DNA from: Thalassotalea psychrophila
GTDB lineage: Bacteria; Pseudomonadota; Gammaproteobacteria; Enterobacterales; Alteromonadaceae
Direction of reading: 5' to 3'
Assembly (NCBI RefSeq): GCF_031583595.1
Contig: NZ_CP134145.1
Span: 2,728,001 to 2,792,000 of the forward strand
Length of the DNA stretch: 64,000 nt
A program made the translations under genes and the position numbers. Positions 8,877 through 18,982 of this stretch are shown here, piece after piece. Positions within the stretch are counted from its first letter, which is position 1; every line of letters begins with the position of its first letter. Below the pieces are notes generated by a model, which saw only the letters and a program-made list of their open reading frames with translations, was not told the origin of the DNA and did not search any database.

Positions 8877-10454
8877 TTAAGACATGTGCATTAACATTGT
8901 AGAAGGCTCTTCTAAGAACGACTTCCATAAGTTACTAAAGCGAGCGATAGTGCCGCCATCAATTACACGATGATCGCCAGACCAACTTACTTGCATAATT
9001 GAACGAGCTTCAACTTCGCCTTTGTCATTAAAACGAGGTAACGTTTGTAGTTTACCTAAAGCAACAATAGCAACTTCTGGTTTATTAATGATAGGTGTTG
9101 CAACCGTACCGCCTAATGCACCAATATTAGAAATACTGATAGTACCGCCTTTTAAATCAGCGCTAGCAACTCTGCCCTCTCGAGCATCATTTGTTAAGCG
9201 AGTAATTTCCTTGGCAACATCGACAATTGACAAGCTTTGCACGTTCTTAACATTTGGCACTAATAAACCAACTTTTGAGTCTACGGCCATACCAATATTG
9301 TGATCATCAAAGTAAGTAAGCTCAGAACAATCTTCATTGACCTTAGTATTCATCAATGGAAATTGCTTAATCGCTAACGACATAGACTTCATGAAAAATG
9401 GCATCATGGTTAATTTAATATCTTGCTTGGCATACACTTCTTTTAAACCAGAGCGTAGAGCAATTAATTTAGTCATGTCGATTTCTTCACAATAAGTAAA
9501 GTGAGGAATAGTTGATACTGAAGCAACCATAGCTTTAGCCATAACGGCTTTAATGCCTCTTATCGGCTCAACCCTAGTACCACCAACAATTTGCGTATTT
9601 GTCAATGTAGGGGCTTGAATAGCTGGTGCTTGAGTGAAGTTAACAACATCGTCTTTATACACACGACCTTTAGGACCAGTGCCAGGTACTTCGTGAATAT
9701 TGACACTTAGCTCTCTTGCAACTCGACGAACAGCAGGGCTAGCTATAGCCTTAGCATTTGTAGGTTTTTGCGTATTTTGAACAGCTACTGTTGTAGGTGC
9801 TTTTGTTTTAATTGGTTCAGCAGTAGGTTTAACAACTTCTGATTTACTTGCTACAGGTGCATGTGCAGTTGGCGCCGGTGCAGAAACTACACCGTCAACT
9901 TCAATTGCGAACAAAGGTTTATGTACTATAGCAATCTCACCTTTAGCGTAATGCAACTTAACAACTTTACCAGCATATTTAGACGGTATTTGCACAAGTG
10001 CTTTGTCAGTCATTACATCAACGACCGCTTGGTCTTCTTCAATAATGTCACCTTCTGCCACTAACCAGTCAACAACTTCACACTCAACAATACCTTCGCC
10101 AATGTCCGGTAAAATAAAATCTTCAATAGAGCTACCACTAGCAACAGTTTCTGATGGGCTGGTAACTTCAGGAGCTGTAGCAACTTCTACAGGGGCTACT
10201 ACTTCAGCTTCACTGCCAACAGGTGTCATAGCAAATAAAGGGGAATGTACCTTCGCTATGTCGCCCTTTGCATAATACAACTTATCAACAACACCTGAAT
10301 ACATTGCTGGAATTTGTACTAAGGCTTTATCTGTCATTACATCAGCTACAGGTTGATCTTCTTCAATATGATCACCTTCATTTACTAGCCACTCAACCAG
10401 TTCACATTCAACGATACCTTCGCCAATGTCAGGTAAAATAAAATCAATACTCAT
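8877..10454 (-). CDS. bkdB: Branched-chain 2-oxoacid dehydrogenase E2, dihydrolipoyl acyltransferase
   Basis: 525 residues. Two lipoyl domains lie in tandem (about residues 3-78 and 110-185), each with the lipoylated Lys in 'DVMTDKALVQIP'. A linker rich in Ala, Pro, Thr and Lys follows, then a peripheral-subunit-binding domain near 240-275 ('ASPAVRRVARE'). The catalytic domain ends with 'SWSGDHRVIDGG', carrying the HxxxDG active site. It transfers the acyl group from E1 to CoA. The 'DVMTDKA' lipoyl motif and the E1 partners favour branched-chain substrates. It is the last gene of a three-gene operon, 10 bases after the E1 beta gene. Confidence 0.9.
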   Translation of the reverse strand: MSIDFILPDIGEGIVECELVEWLVNEGDHIEEDQPVADVMTDKALVQIPAMYSGVVDKLYYAKGDIAKVHSPLFAMTPVGSEAEVVAPVEVATAPEVTSPSETVASGSSIEDFILPDIGEGIVECEVVDWLVAEGDIIEEDQAVVDVMTDKALVQIPSKYAGKVVKLHYAKGEIAIVHKPLFAIEVDGVVSAPAPTAHAPVASKSEVVKPTAEPIKTKAPTTVAVQNTQKPTNAKAIASPAVRRVARELSVNIHEVPGTGPKGRVYKDDVVNFTQAPAIQAPTLTNTQIVGGTRVEPIRGIKAVMAKAMVASVSTIPHFTYCEEIDMTKLIALRSGLKEVYAKQDIKLTMMPFFMKSMSLAIKQFPLMNTKVNEDCSELTYFDDHNIGMAVDSKVGLLVPNVKNVQSLSIVDVAKEITRLTNDAREGRVASADLKGGTISISNIGALGGTVATPIINKPEVAIVALGKLQTLPRFNDKGEVEARSIMQVSWSGDHRVIDGGTIARFSNLWKSFLEEPSTMLMHMS

Positions 10455-10464
10455 TTCATAAATC

Positions 10465-11442
10465 CTAGTAATTTACCGAGGCCATAATGGCTTCAAAGGT
10501 TTTTAATTCATCTGGCATGTATTCTTTTTCATGCGCCAATGGGAACGGTGTATCTAAACCACAAACTCGTGAGATTGGTGATTCTAAGTTTAAGAAACAC
10601 TTATCTTGAATAGTTGCAGCTATTTCACCAGCAAAACCACCGGTTAAAGGCGCCTCATGGTTAATAAGTAATCTACCAGTCTTTTTAACTGATTCAGCAA
10701 CAGTATCTACATCCCAAGGCAAAATTGATCGTAAATCAATAATCTCACAAGAAACACCTTGTTTTTCAGCCATTTCAGCTGATTTCTCAATAGTTTCCAT
10801 CTGCGCGCCCCAGCCTAATAACGTAATATCAGTACCACTCTTTACGACTTCGGCTTTACCAAGCGGTAATTGATAATCTTCTTCAGGAACTTCACCAACT
10901 GATGCGCGGTAAAGCTTTTTAGGTTCAAAGAATATAATTGGGTTTTTATCACGAATTGCAGCAAGTAATAAACCCTTAGCCTGATATGGGTTACGCGGTA
11001 CCACAATTTTTAAACCCGGAGTATGAGCAAAGTAGGCTTCAGGTGATTGCGAGTGATATAGACCACCAGCAATACCACCACCGTATGGTGTACGTATAGT
11101 AAGGTTACCAACATTAAACTCATTACCTGAACGGTATCTGAATTTAGCCGACTCGTTCACAATTTGGTCGAACGCAGGAAAGATATAATCTGCAAATTGA
11201 ATTTCAGCAATAGGAACACTGCCCTGCGCTGCTAAGCCGTTAGCAAATCCCATAATACCCTGTTCAGTTAAAGGCGTATTAAAACAACGGTCCTTACCAA
11301 ATTTTTCTTGTAGGTTACTAGTCGCGCGAAATACACCGCCAAAATGGCCAACATCTTCACCAAAACACACTGCAGACTCATTTTCAGTCATTGCAATTTC
11401 CAAGGCATTATTAATAGCTTGTAATAAATTCATTTGTGCCAT
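10465..11442 (-). CDS. bkdA2: Branched-chain 2-oxoacid dehydrogenase E1 beta subunit
   Basis: 325 residues, normal length. Conserved blocks include '[15 protein letters not shown]', '[10 protein letters not shown]', '[19 protein letters not shown]' and '[12 protein letters not shown]', which resemble mitochondrial and bacterial BCKDH beta chains more than pyruvate dehydrogenase beta. With E1 alpha it forms the thiamine-diphosphate-dependent decarboxylase that acts on the oxoacids of valine, leucine and isoleucine. It starts 2 bases after the E1 alpha stop and is followed within 10 bases by E2. Confidence 0.92.
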   Translation of the reverse strand: MAQMNLLQAINNALEIAMTENESAVCFGEDVGHFGGVFRATSNLQEKFGKDRCFNTPLTEQGIMGFANGLAAQGSVPIAEIQFADYIFPAFDQIVNESAKFRYRSGNEFNVGNLTIRTPYGGGIAGGLYHSQSPEAYFAHTPGLKIVVPRNPYQAKGLLLAAIRDKNPIIFFEPKKLYRASVGEVPEEDYQLPLGKAEVVKSGTDITLLGWGAQMETIEKSAEMAEKQGVSCEIIDLRSILPWDVDTVAESVKKTGRLLINHEAPLTGGFAGEIAATIQDKCFLNLESPISRVCGLDTPFPLAHEKEYMPDELKTFEAIMASVNY

Positions 11443-11444
11443 AA

Positions 11445-12626
11445 TTATAATCTCCCTGCAGTAACCGGGTAAGCATCCGGATACTTTTTAATGTGTTCTT
11501 TTAAATCAGCTAATTGCTGTTCTAAATGCTCTGGTGCAACGTCATAGACATCAGTAATTAACTCTTCAATGGCTGGTTTGTCTATTACTTCAGCGACTTT
11601 TACAGCAGCTAATACATCTTTTCTATATAGTTCATATAGTGCTTCTTCTTGCGCTTCATCCCACCACTTGTTGGCAATCATCCAGTTTTTCATTCGTAAA
11701 ATTGGATCATGATCAGCATATTTTGCTTCTTCTTCGCGAGTACGGTAGCCACTAGGATCATCTGACGTTGAATGCGCACCTAAACGATACGACATAGCTT
11801 CTATAATCACTGGTTTGTTATTTTCAATCGCGTAATGACGAGCATCTTGCGTAGCTTTTAACACGGCTAATAAATCGTTACCATCTACTCTGATTGTGCG
11901 AATGCCGTAACCGACACCACGTGAAGCGATGCCATTACCGGCAAATTGCTCTGAAGAAGGTGTAGAAATAGCGTAACCATTATTACGACAAAAGAAAATA
12001 ACCGGTGCTCTTTGGACCGCAGCCATATTCAAGCCGGCATGAAAATCACCTTCAGATGCCGCACCTTCACCAAAATAACAAATGGTACATTGCTTGTTGC
12101 CTTTAAGCTTTTGGCCATAAGCGTAACCTGCTGCTTGTGGTATTTGCGTCCCTAATGGCGATGAAACAGTCATATAGTTCAGCTCTTGCGAACCATAATG
12201 AATTGGCATTTGACGACCTTTACCGAGGTCTTTTTCGTTCGAGAACATTTGATTCATGAAGTTCTCAAGGCTAAAACCTCTGAATATTAACGCCCCTTGC
12301 TCGCGATATTGCGCCATCATCATGTCACCATCATCAAGTCCGGCAGCACTACCTACACTAGCTGCTTCTTCGCCTAATGCTGACATATAAAAGCTTAAGC
12401 GACCTTGACGCTGAGATGCAGTCATTCGCTCATCTAATACGCGATGAAATGCTAAGGTTTTATAAACTTTAGTGGCAAGTTCTTTATCAATAGCTGGCAT
12501 GTCTGCATTTTCATACACACTACCGTCTTGCTTTAATATTTTAAGAATTGGAATTTCTACGGAATGACCGTCAATGGCTTCAACTTGGTGAACCACTCGA
12601 CCTTCTTGATACTTTTCAGTGTTCAT
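11445..12626 (-). CDS. bkdA1: Branched-chain 2-oxoacid dehydrogenase E1 alpha subunit
   Basis: 393 residues from the ATG at 12626, which has AGAGAA just upstream; an in-frame TTG at 12680 would add 18 residues unlike the family. The thiamine diphosphate motif is '[15 protein letters not shown]...NNGYAIS' near residues 195-230, and the phosphorylation-loop region '[16 protein letters not shown]' lies near 285-300. It binds ThDP and decarboxylates branched-chain 2-oxoacids with E1 beta. It is the first gene of the operon E1a-E1b-E2; no E3 (lpd) gene is adjacent, so E3 must come from elsewhere. Confidence 0.92.
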   Translation of the reverse strand: MNTEKYQEGRVVHQVEAIDGHSVEIPILKILKQDGSVYENADMPAIDKELATKVYKTLAFHRVLDERMTASQRQGRLSFYMSALGEEAASVGSAAGLDDGDMMMAQYREQGALIFRGFSLENFMNQMFSNEKDLGKGRQMPIHYGSQELNYMTVSSPLGTQIPQAAGYAYGQKLKGNKQCTICYFGEGAASEGDFHAGLNMAAVQRAPVIFFCRNNGYAISTPSSEQFAGNGIASRGVGYGIRTIRVDGNDLLAVLKATQDARHYAIENNKPVIIEAMSYRLGAHSTSDDPSGYRTREEEAKYADHDPILRMKNWMIANKWWDEAQEEALYELYRKDVLAAVKVAEVIDKPAIEELITDVYDVAPEHLEQQLADLKEHIKKYPDAYPVTAGRL

Positions 12627-12945
12627 AAGATTCTCTGATAACAGCACTAAACATGCTTTGTTGTATTTATACCAAGTCAAATAATTATTTAAACTTGTAT
12701 AACCTAACTAATTGTAAAGCCACTTTTATTAAGTAAAGTTTAATTTAAGGCTTTAACATATGAATTATTTGTTTTTATTTAGGTGTAATGCCCTAGTTAA
12801 AACAGCTTAGGGCACTTATCGCGAGAACTTTACATTTTGAGTAATATACATGCAATTTTTTAACAAAATTACCCACTTAAAAGTTAATTTTAGTGGAAAT
12901 TATGCTTTACACTTTTATGTCCACGTTGTTAATTTTTAAGTTAAA
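12627..12945. other. 319-bp intergenic region between bkdA1 and astE
   Basis: Holds the upstream region of the bkd operon and the downstream region of astE. A 7-bp hairpin TGCCCTA/TAGGGCA (12789-12814) with a 12-base loop is visible but has no T-tract. No gene or RNA was recognised; the bkd promoter is expected here but I see no convincing boxes. Confidence 0.5.
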
Positions 12946-14007
12946 TTAATCAATGGTGCATGGTATTACAGTCAATAAAGCTCGTTGACCAATAGCAACT
13001 TGGGCATTTGGAAATATTATCGCTTCACCAGGTATTGTTACTTTATGCTCAGTGTTACCGTCTACAGCTAATACATGATCTAATGGGTAGTCAGTAAAGT
13101 TTTCAGCATTTTCAGCAAACGTTAAATAAAAGTCTTCAGTTTCTCTGTTTATGGTTTTATATATTTCATAAATATTAAAATCACTTTCATTAAATTCTTT
13201 TAATTGTAGATCATTCGCAGCGAGTAGGTTTGTTAATGCATTCTTGCAAGCTTTAAACTTATCCATATCATTCTCACCAAATGGCATAACTTTGCCAAGC
13301 TCTACAGTAAACGCATGTGCATTAAACTCATTTGCCGAAAAATAACTAAAGGTAGTTGTTGGGCTATGAGACAATAATATAGTGTTGATCCCACAACTTA
13401 ATAAAAATTGAAGTTGCTGTTTATTTCTAGCCTTACCATGTAAATAAGGGTAAACAGCAAACTTGTCATTTTTTGACCCTCGAATAGCTGTGTGTAAATC
13501 ATAATGATAGCGAGTTCGTTCTCCAGCTATTGCCGCGCCTTGATCGAAAAAGTCACGAACATAATTTTCTAACGCTAACGCTCGGTGACGTTCTTTATTA
13601 CAAAGCCCCTCTCCATCACTATGAGCGCCAGAAAATAGACGATTTAAATTTTCTTCAACAAAACGCTCACCAATATTAATAGATGCAGGGTTACCAAATA
13701 AAAATAGCACCCGTTGTTTCAAGGCTAATTCACCGTTGATAATTTGCGAGATTAGTTGCTGGCAAATTTCAATTGGAGCGGTCTCATTACCATGCACAGC
13801 GCTTGATAAAACAATATCGCTATCGGTGTATTGGTCTACCGGTTCAAAACTAATAACACCGGTATCTAAAACACTCATCAATGTTTGTAAACCAGATTTA
13901 GGATGAGTCAAATGTACAGTGAAGGTTTCGGGTAAAGCATCAGGAAATTGACGAGTGATCGACAAAAAGTCGCCATTGGTTAGTAATTGTTGTTGTATAT
14001 CAGGCAC
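12946..14007 (-). CDS. astE: Succinylglutamate desuccinylase
   Basis: 353 residues. The zinc ligands of the AstE/AspA (M14-like) family are visible: His72 and Glu75 in 'AVHGNETAP' and His172 in 'YDLHTAIRG'. The probable catalytic Glu236 is in 'AFTVELGK'. It hydrolyses N-succinylglutamate to succinate and glutamate, the last step of the arginine succinyltransferase pathway. None of the other ast genes is adjacent. The assumed start is GTG at 14007; no strong ribosome site is seen. An out-of-frame ATG at 14021 would give a 13-codon overlapping peptide, noted only as a curiosity. Confidence 0.9.
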   Translation of the reverse strand: MPDIQQQLLTNGDFLSITRQFPDALPETFTVHLTHPKSGLQTLMSVLDTGVISFEPVDQYTDSDIVLSSAVHGNETAPIEICQQLISQIINGELALKQRVLFLFGNPASINIGERFVEENLNRLFSGAHSDGEGLCNKERHRALALENYVRDFFDQGAAIAGERTRYHYDLHTAIRGSKNDKFAVYPYLHGKARNKQQLQFLLSCGINTILLSHSPTTTFSYFSANEFNAHAFTVELGKVMPFGENDMDKFKACKNALTNLLAANDLQLKEFNESDFNIYEIYKTINRETEDFYLTFAENAENFTDYPLDHVLAVDGNTEHKVTIPGEAIIFPNAQVAIGQRALLTVIPCTID

Positions 14008-14327
14008 GCAAGATAATTCATTTAAGGGAAGATGTTAATATTTTAGGTTATTTAAAATTAAATAGAAAATTTGATAGGTAAATAAATGAAAATAATACAC
14101 ATACATATAGTAAATCTAGGCGGCTAATTAACATTTCATCTTTATTTCAATTAAAAGCCCACATTTACAATAGAGCTCTATCCCTAAAACTCTGTAGTTT
14201 GTTATTGTAAGCCATAGTCTCACTATTCAAACCAATTTTTATATATTCTATAGCTTGAATAAGCTTCTTCAGCTAAGTTCATTGAGCTGAAGAAGCATTA
14301 GGGGGGTAATTAAATACAAACACCAAA
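14008..14327. other. 320-bp intergenic region upstream of astE
   Basis: AT-rich DNA with no recognisable gene. Its one clear structure is the 12-bp perfect hairpin at 14263-14296, listed separately. Confidence 0.5.
14263..14296 (-). terminator. 12-bp perfect hairpin without T-tract
   Basis: Arms GCTTCTTCAGCT and AGCTGAAGAAGC enclose a 10-base loop. It sits about 30 bases past the stop of the small minus-strand gene at 14328-14594, where a terminator is expected, but neither strand has a T-run. Confidence 0.4.
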
Positions 14328-14594
14328 TTAGGATTGACTTGAGTCACCAAACAAGCTTTTCAAAGTATCTGCGAATCCCATTAATTTTTCTTTGGTCGTT
14401 CGTTTAACTTTTATTTTCATACAACCCATAATCACACTCCCCGTAATGGTGATAGTAGGTGCCTGACGATTTGCTAATGAAGGCGATTTGTTTTCAATGG
14501 TACTCAACACGCTATAACTTTTGGAAACAACATTTACATTTTCAGGAACGAATATGTCATCAGATCCCATTACGCATAAGATATTTACTGTCAC
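14328..14594 (-). pseudogene. C-terminal fragment of a LiaF-like (DUF1707/cell-wall-active antibiotic response) protein
   Basis: 88 residues from a GTG; the frame closes with a stop only six codons upstream. The sequence 'ILCVMGSDDIFVPENVNVVSKS', followed by 'TITITGSVIMGCMKIKVKRT' and an amphipathic tail, matches the C-terminal beta-solenoid half of LiaF-like proteins, in which repeats of the form 'FGG(x)xI' alternate. The paired glycines at two turns are changed here (MGSDDI, MGCMKI) and the DUF1707 or membrane N-terminal half is missing. I read it as a decayed gene remnant. It could be a short expressed protein, but there is no good ribosome site. Function is unknown. Confidence 0.55.
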
Positions 14595-14637
14595 ATTTTG
14601 ATGCTGAAATTATTAACAGAGCTGGTCAATTTAAATA

Positions 14638-14657
14638 GGGATTAGGGATTAGGGATT
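14638..14657. repeat. Heptamer repeat AGGGATT, about three copies
   Basis: Three consecutive AGGGATT units (the last followed by TTAG) lie upstream of the LiaF-like remnant. The same unit recurs at 55630-55642. Confidence 0.85.
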
Positions 14658-14684
14658 TTAGAATACCTGCAAATTGAATATAGA

Positions 14685-14730
14685 TTTTAATATTTTAATA
14701 TTTTAATATTTTAATATTTTAATATTTTAA
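14685..14730. repeat. 8-bp AT repeat (TTTTAATA), about 5.75 copies
   Basis: A perfect microsatellite of TTTTAATA runs for 46 bases. It may be prone to slippage. Confidence 0.9.
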
Positions 14731-15022
14731 AGTACTAGGTGTTTTTTGCTAAAACTTACCTTTCTAGCGATGTCTTCCACCTTTGATATTAACCTACTAA
14801 ATAGTCACAAACGATATTTGACTAATAGGAGTAAACTAAGCTTTGATAGGTTTACATTAATAGATAAATCCTATAATTGCGCAAAGCAAACTTATGTACA
14901 ATAATTAATCACGAAAATAACACTCCAAAAAAGAAAAGAAGTCTAGGGTAGTAATACTGTATTAATGAAGTAGGTATCGTTTTTCCTCGTTTTTCTCATG
15001 GAATTTGATCAAAGGAAATCTT

Positions 15023-15460
15023 ATGAAAAACGTATTAATTGCAACTACTCTTTTAATCTTATCATTTAACCTATTTGCCGCAGATAAACCCTATACATTA
15101 GGCACCGTTTGGGAAGTGTCTTATATAAAAGTTAACGATGGCAAGCTTGAGGACTATTTAACAAATTTGAATAGTGGCTATTATGCTATTTATGAAGAGT
15201 ATAAAGCTAAAGGCTGGATCACTTCGTATAAAGCGATTGGCTTCCCACGCAATAACCCTGATGATTGGAATTTGATGCTGCTCACTGAATACCCAAATTG
15301 GGCAACATTTGATAGAAAAGAAGAAGAATGGGAAGCAGTAGTTGAACAAGTATTTAAAAACAAACAGTCCGAAGATGCCAGCAATGGTGAACGAGAAAGC
15401 ATTCGAACTCTTTGGGGTTCTAAAGTAGGTAGAGAACTAATCCCTGTCATTAGTGATTAA
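15023..15460 (+). CDS. Small secreted protein, ABM/dimeric alpha-beta-barrel-like
   Basis: 145 residues from the ATG at 15023, which has a strong AAAGGAAAT site; an in-frame start at 15005 is less likely. Residues 1-19 form a signal peptide ending in 'NLFAA'. The mature part has an alpha/beta pattern ('VWEVSYIKVNDGKLEDYLTN', then 'NLMLLTEYPNWATFD') like antibiotic-biosynthesis-monooxygenase or stress-barrel proteins that act in the periplasm. No catalytic residues are recognisable and the function is unknown. A terminator shared with convergent pgm follows. Confidence 0.6.
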   Translation: MKNVLIATTLLILSFNLFAADKPYTLGTVWEVSYIKVNDGKLEDYLTNLNSGYYAIYEEYKAKGWITSYKAIGFPRNNPDDWNLMLLTEYPNWATFDRKEEEWEAVVEQVFKNKQSEDASNGERESIRTLWGSKVGRELIPVISD

Positions 15461-15470
15461 AACAAAGCAC

Positions 15471-15508
15471 AAAAAAGCCGCCTACATTTAAATTTAGGCG
15501 GCTTTTTT
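15471..15508. terminator. Bidirectional terminator
   Basis: The stem AAAAGCCGCCTA/TAGGCGGCTTTT is flanked by A-rich and T-rich sequence, so it works for the plus-strand secreted-protein gene and for pgm on the minus strand. Confidence 0.9.
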
Positions 15509-15527
15509 CATTTCACTTTAATTGTAA

Positions 15528-17174
15528 CTACAAGCCTGCATTTTTAAATGCAGCACTTACCAGCACTTGTGCTTCACTAATAATACTCTGTAAATGTTCT
15601 TCACTTATAAAGCTTTCAGCATAAATTTTATAAATTTCTTCAGTGCCTGATGGACGGGCTGCAAACCAGCCGTTATCAGTAACAACTTTTACACCGCCTA
15701 TCGCAGCGTTGTTACCCGGAGCATGACTCAGGATAGAAGTAATTTTTTCACCAGCAAGAGTATCTTGGCTAACATCATCTTTAGACAATGAAGTTAATAC
15801 CTTTTTCTGCTCAGTAGTGGCAACGGCTTCAACACGTCCATAACATGGTTCACCTAATTCTTTCGCTAAAAATTGGTACCACTGATATGGGTCTTTGCCG
15901 GTAACAGCTAGAATTTCTGCGGCAAGTAAGCACATAATAAATCCATCTTTATCCGTAGTCCAACAACTACCATCTAAAGATAAAAATGACGCACCGGCAC
16001 TTTCTTCACCACCAAAGGCATAGCTTGAATCTTTTAAGCCATCAACAAACCATTTAAAGCCCACAGGTGTTTCTGACAAAGGTCTATCAAGTTTCTTTGC
16101 TAAACGATCAATTAACGAACTTGAAACCAATGTTTTACCAATTTTGGCTGTTTCAGGCCAGTTACGATGAGTAAGTAAATAATTTATCGCTACCGCTAAA
16201 TAATGATTTGGATTCATCAAACCACCAGACTTTGTCACTATGCCGTGACGGTCAAAGTCCGGATCATTACCAACACTTACGTCATAATCATCTTTCATTG
16301 CAATAAGACCGGCCATTGCATACGGTGAAGAACAATCCATGCGGATTTTTCCGTCTTTATCTAGCGACATAAAACCAAAGCTAGCGTCTACAACAGGGTT
16401 AACAACGTCAATGTTTAAACCGTATTTTTGTGCAATCACAGGCCAGTAATCAATACCTGATCCGCCTAATGGGTCAACACCAATTTTAACCCCAGCGTCT
16501 TTGATCGCTTTCATGTCGATAACTTTGGCAAGTTCATCGACATAAAAATTAATAAAATCTGATTTAGTTAATAATTCAGAGTTCATTGCATCTAAAAAGC
16601 TTACTTGTTTAACATCACTTAAATTATTGGCTAATATTTCATTAGCACGCTGCTCTATAAGTTTTGTGATCTCACCTTCTGCAGGGCCACCATGTGGAGG
16701 ATTATATTTTATACCACCATCACTTGGAGGGTTATGTGAAGGCGTGATAATTAAGCCATCAGCTTGTGCGTCATTAATTGCATTATGAGCAATGATTAAT
16801 CGAGAAATAACAGGTGTAGGGGTAAACCCTTCGTCGTTTTGAATAACAACAGGCACACCATTAGCAATTAAAACACATATTGCATTAATAAACGCAGGCT
16901 CTGATAAAGCATGAGTGTCTTTACCTAAATACAAAGGCCCTTGAAATTTATGCTGAGATCTATATTCAGCTACCGCTTGAGTTATCGCTAATATATGATT
17001 CTCATTGAAACTCGTTTTAGCTGCAGATCCTCGATGACCAGAGGTACCAAAGCTTACTTGTTGTGCTGCAATACTTACATCAGGTTTAAGAAAAAAATAA
17101 TTACTGGTTAATCGACCAATATTAATTCTGTCTATCGGTCTTGCCGGTTTACCGGCATGAGGATGAATGCTCAT
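15528..17174 (-). CDS. pgm: Phosphoglucomutase (alpha-D-glucose specific)
   Basis: 548 residues from the ATG at 17174 (AGGA 8 bases upstream); a TTG one codon earlier is ignored. The catalytic phosphoserine is in '[11 protein letters not shown]' (near residue 145), the Mg2+ loop is 'DPDFDRHG' (near 305), and 'FGTSGHRG' lies near the N-terminus. It interconverts glucose 1-phosphate and glucose 6-phosphate, supplying UDP-glucose for polysaccharides. It follows seqA on the same strand with a gap of 66 bases, as in E. coli. Confidence 0.96.
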   Translation of the reverse strand: MSIHPHAGKPARPIDRINIGRLTSNYFFLKPDVSIAAQQVSFGTSGHRGSAAKTSFNENHILAITQAVAEYRSQHKFQGPLYLGKDTHALSEPAFINAICVLIANGVPVVIQNDEGFTPTPVISRLIIAHNAINDAQADGLIITPSHNPPSDGGIKYNPPHGGPAEGEITKLIEQRANEILANNLSDVKQVSFLDAMNSELLTKSDFINFYVDELAKVIDMKAIKDAGVKIGVDPLGGSGIDYWPVIAQKYGLNIDVVNPVVDASFGFMSLDKDGKIRMDCSSPYAMAGLIAMKDDYDVSVGNDPDFDRHGIVTKSGGLMNPNHYLAVAINYLLTHRNWPETAKIGKTLVSSSLIDRLAKKLDRPLSETPVGFKWFVDGLKDSSYAFGGEESAGASFLSLDGSCWTTDKDGFIMCLLAAEILAVTGKDPYQWYQFLAKELGEPCYGRVEAVATTEQKKVLTSLSKDDVSQDTLAGEKITSILSHAPGNNAAIGGVKVVTDNGWFAARPSGTEEIYKIYAESFISEEHLQSIISEAQVLVSAAFKNAGL

Positions 17175-17240
17175 CAATAATCCTTCGAAATCTGGCTTGG
17201 TATTAATTTACCTATTTAGTAACTCTGTTAAGTTTAAAAA

Positions 17241-17852
17241 TTAAAGAAAATCTCTAATTTTTTCAGCGTCACTTGTGCTGTAACCTAATACATTAGCTAC
17301 TTCAGTAAGCATACGCTTTTTTCTTGTAGTATTTGAGTTAGTAATAACCCAAAATTCAGAATTAGGTATTTGTTTCGGCTTAGTACTGCTGCCTGCTTCT
17401 AATAAATCTAGTTCGGCATTAGCAAAATACAAGCGATCTCGGCCTTGTATATCAAGTACAGAATCAAACTGTTGGGAGTGTACACGGTGCATATTACTTA
17501 AAATTAATAAAAAACGCCCTACCGCACCTTTTTGGGTGGCAAGCTCTTCTTTATTAATTACGTCAAATATGTTTTGTTCACCTTCTACTAATGATGTTAG
17601 AACAGGTTCAGGCTTTATTGCTTTTTTGGCATTTAAATCGACTAAATCAACCACATCAGCTGTCACTTTAGCTTTTTTAGACTTAGCTTTTACAACTGGC
17701 TTAATTTCTTCTGGAGATGCTGTATTATTGTTATCAACTAGCTCATCAAAGCTTAACAGACGTCTTAGAATGTCGGAGGCACTTTCACCAATAAACTTAG
17801 TGTTACTGGCAATGTATTGATAAAGTTCGTCATCAATATCGATGGTTTTCAT
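17241..17852 (-). CDS. seqA: Replication initiation negative modulator SeqA
   Basis: 203 residues. The N-terminal 'MKTIDIDDELYQYIASNTKFIGESASDILRRLL' region is the oligomerisation domain of SeqA. The C-terminal domain (about 105-203, with 'FYFANAELDLLEAGSSTKPK'-like residues and 'ITNSNTTRKK') binds hemimethylated GATC. The middle is a longer Lys/Ala/Asp-rich linker than in E. coli (203 against 181 residues). It sequesters newly replicated oriC and delays re-initiation, which implies a Dam-type methylation system in the genome. It is operonic with pgm and divergent from ybfF. Confidence 0.93.
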   Translation of the reverse strand: MKTIDIDDELYQYIASNTKFIGESASDILRRLLSFDELVDNNNTASPEEIKPVVKAKSKKAKVTADVVDLVDLNAKKAIKPEPVLTSLVEGEQNIFDVINKEELATQKGAVGRFLLILSNMHRVHSQQFDSVLDIQGRDRLYFANAELDLLEAGSSTKPKQIPNSEFWVITNSNTTRKKRMLTEVANVLGYSTSDAEKIRDFL

Positions 17853-18023
17853 TTGCTTTCCAATGATCTTATTTTTAGAAAGCTAAAGTATACTGATGTT
17901 ATCGATAACTCTCTACCCTGTTTAGGGCTGTTTTATATTTTTTTTAGCTTATATGTTGAAGATAACCCTATAAGCCAATTAAAATGATGTAAATGAGTTT
18001 ACTTAAGCGAACAACCTTTAGTT

Positions 18024-18824
18024 ATGAGTACAAATAAATCTACCACTACACCACAAATTTTACCGCTACTAAATCATGTAATTAGAGGCGAAGGTGAACC
18101 ATTAATTTTAATACACGGACTTTTTGGTAGCCTGGAAAATCTCAATATGGTTGCCAAAGCTTTGGCCAATAATTTTAAAGTGATCAGTGTTGATGTGCGT
18201 AATCATGGGGGATCACTTCACCATAAGTCGATGAATTATGGGGAAATGAGTAATGACATATTCGCATTATTAGATCATTTAAATATAAATACATGCGATA
18301 TTTTAGGTCACTCTATGGGCGGTAAAATAGCAATGCAATGCGCTTTATCAAAGCCAGAAAGAATAAATAAACTTATTGTTGCTGATATTGCACCAGTAGA
18401 ATATCCCCCTCATCATAATGAAATTATTGCAGGCCTATTGAGCATCAATATTAGCGATATTAGCAATAGACAGGATGCCGACAAGCAGTTAGCTGGTTAT
18501 GTTGCTGAGCCTGGGGTGAGACAATTTTTATTGAAAAACCTAGTAAAGGCTGAATCAGGTTTTACTTGGCGTGCTAACATTAAAGATATTGCCAATGACT
18601 ATAAATCGATAGCCCAAGGGTTTAGTTTGAACCAACAATTTAATGGCCCAACGTTATTTATAAAAGGCGGTAATTCAAATTACATTACCAGTAAACACCA
18701 AACAGTTATTTCAACATTATTTCCGCACGCAAAAGCAAAAATCATCCAAGGTGCTGGTCACTGGTTACATGCAGAAAAAACAATTGCATTTAATAAAATA
18801 GTTAATGATTTCCTAAGCAGTTAA
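18024..18824 (+). CDS. ybfF: Alpha/beta hydrolase, YbfF-type esterase
   Basis: 266 residues. 'LILIHGLFGSLENL' supplies the oxyanion-hole region, 'GHSMGGK' the nucleophile Ser97, and 'GAGHWLHAE' the C-terminal catalytic His, with an Asp in between. E. coli YbfF is a small-acyl esterase with thioesterase activity; the natural substrate is uncertain. The gene is divergent from seqA (171-base gap), the same arrangement as in enterobacteria. Confidence 0.9.
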   Translation: MSTNKSTTTPQILPLLNHVIRGEGEPLILIHGLFGSLENLNMVAKALANNFKVISVDVRNHGGSLHHKSMNYGEMSNDIFALLDHLNINTCDILGHSMGGKIAMQCALSKPERINKLIVADIAPVEYPPHHNEIIAGLLSINISDISNRQDADKQLAGYVAEPGVRQFLLKNLVKAESGFTWRANIKDIANDYKSIAQGFSLNQQFNGPTLFIKGGNSNYITSKHQTVISTLFPHAKAKIIQGAGHWLHAEKTIAFNKIVNDFLSS

Positions 18825-18895
18825 TATATTAATATAAATTCAATTAAAGCAAGTGTAAAAACCATGTTTTTTGGTGCATATTCTTTAGGGTTTGT

Positions 18896-18903
18896 GCTAT
18901 AGT
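18896..18903 (+). promoter_or_regulatory. Possible extended -10 promoter
   Basis: TGCTATAGT gives an extended -10 (TATAGT at 18898-18903) 80 bases before the DUF2788 start. No well-spaced -35 is visible, which is acceptable for an extended -10 promoter. It could drive DUF2788-ybfE. Confidence 0.35.
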
Positions 18904-18982
18904 GCGGCCTTAAATTTTAGGGTCTATACTCGTCACGATGCAAAGTGCGGGAACCTGCATCATTAACGGTATTGGGTATAGT

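Larger units (their letters stand above)
14595..15022. other. 428-bp repeat-bearing intergenic region
   Basis: Contains a 7-bp repeat (14638-14657), an 8-bp AT repeat (14685-14730) and then unremarkable AT-rich DNA that must hold the promoter of the secreted-protein gene starting at 15023. No gene was recognised. Confidence 0.5.

Noticed and set aside
12627..12680. TTG start extending bkdA1 by 18 residues
   Set aside because: The extra residues are unlike the family, and the ATG at 12626 has a good ribosome site.
13983..14021. 13-codon upstream open frame overlapping the astE start
   Set aside because: No ribosome site, no repeats or attenuation structure; it looks like chance.
15158..15450. 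Minus-strand open frames opposite the small secreted protein gene
   Set aside because: They are shadows of a gene with a clear signal peptide and strong ribosome site on the plus strand.
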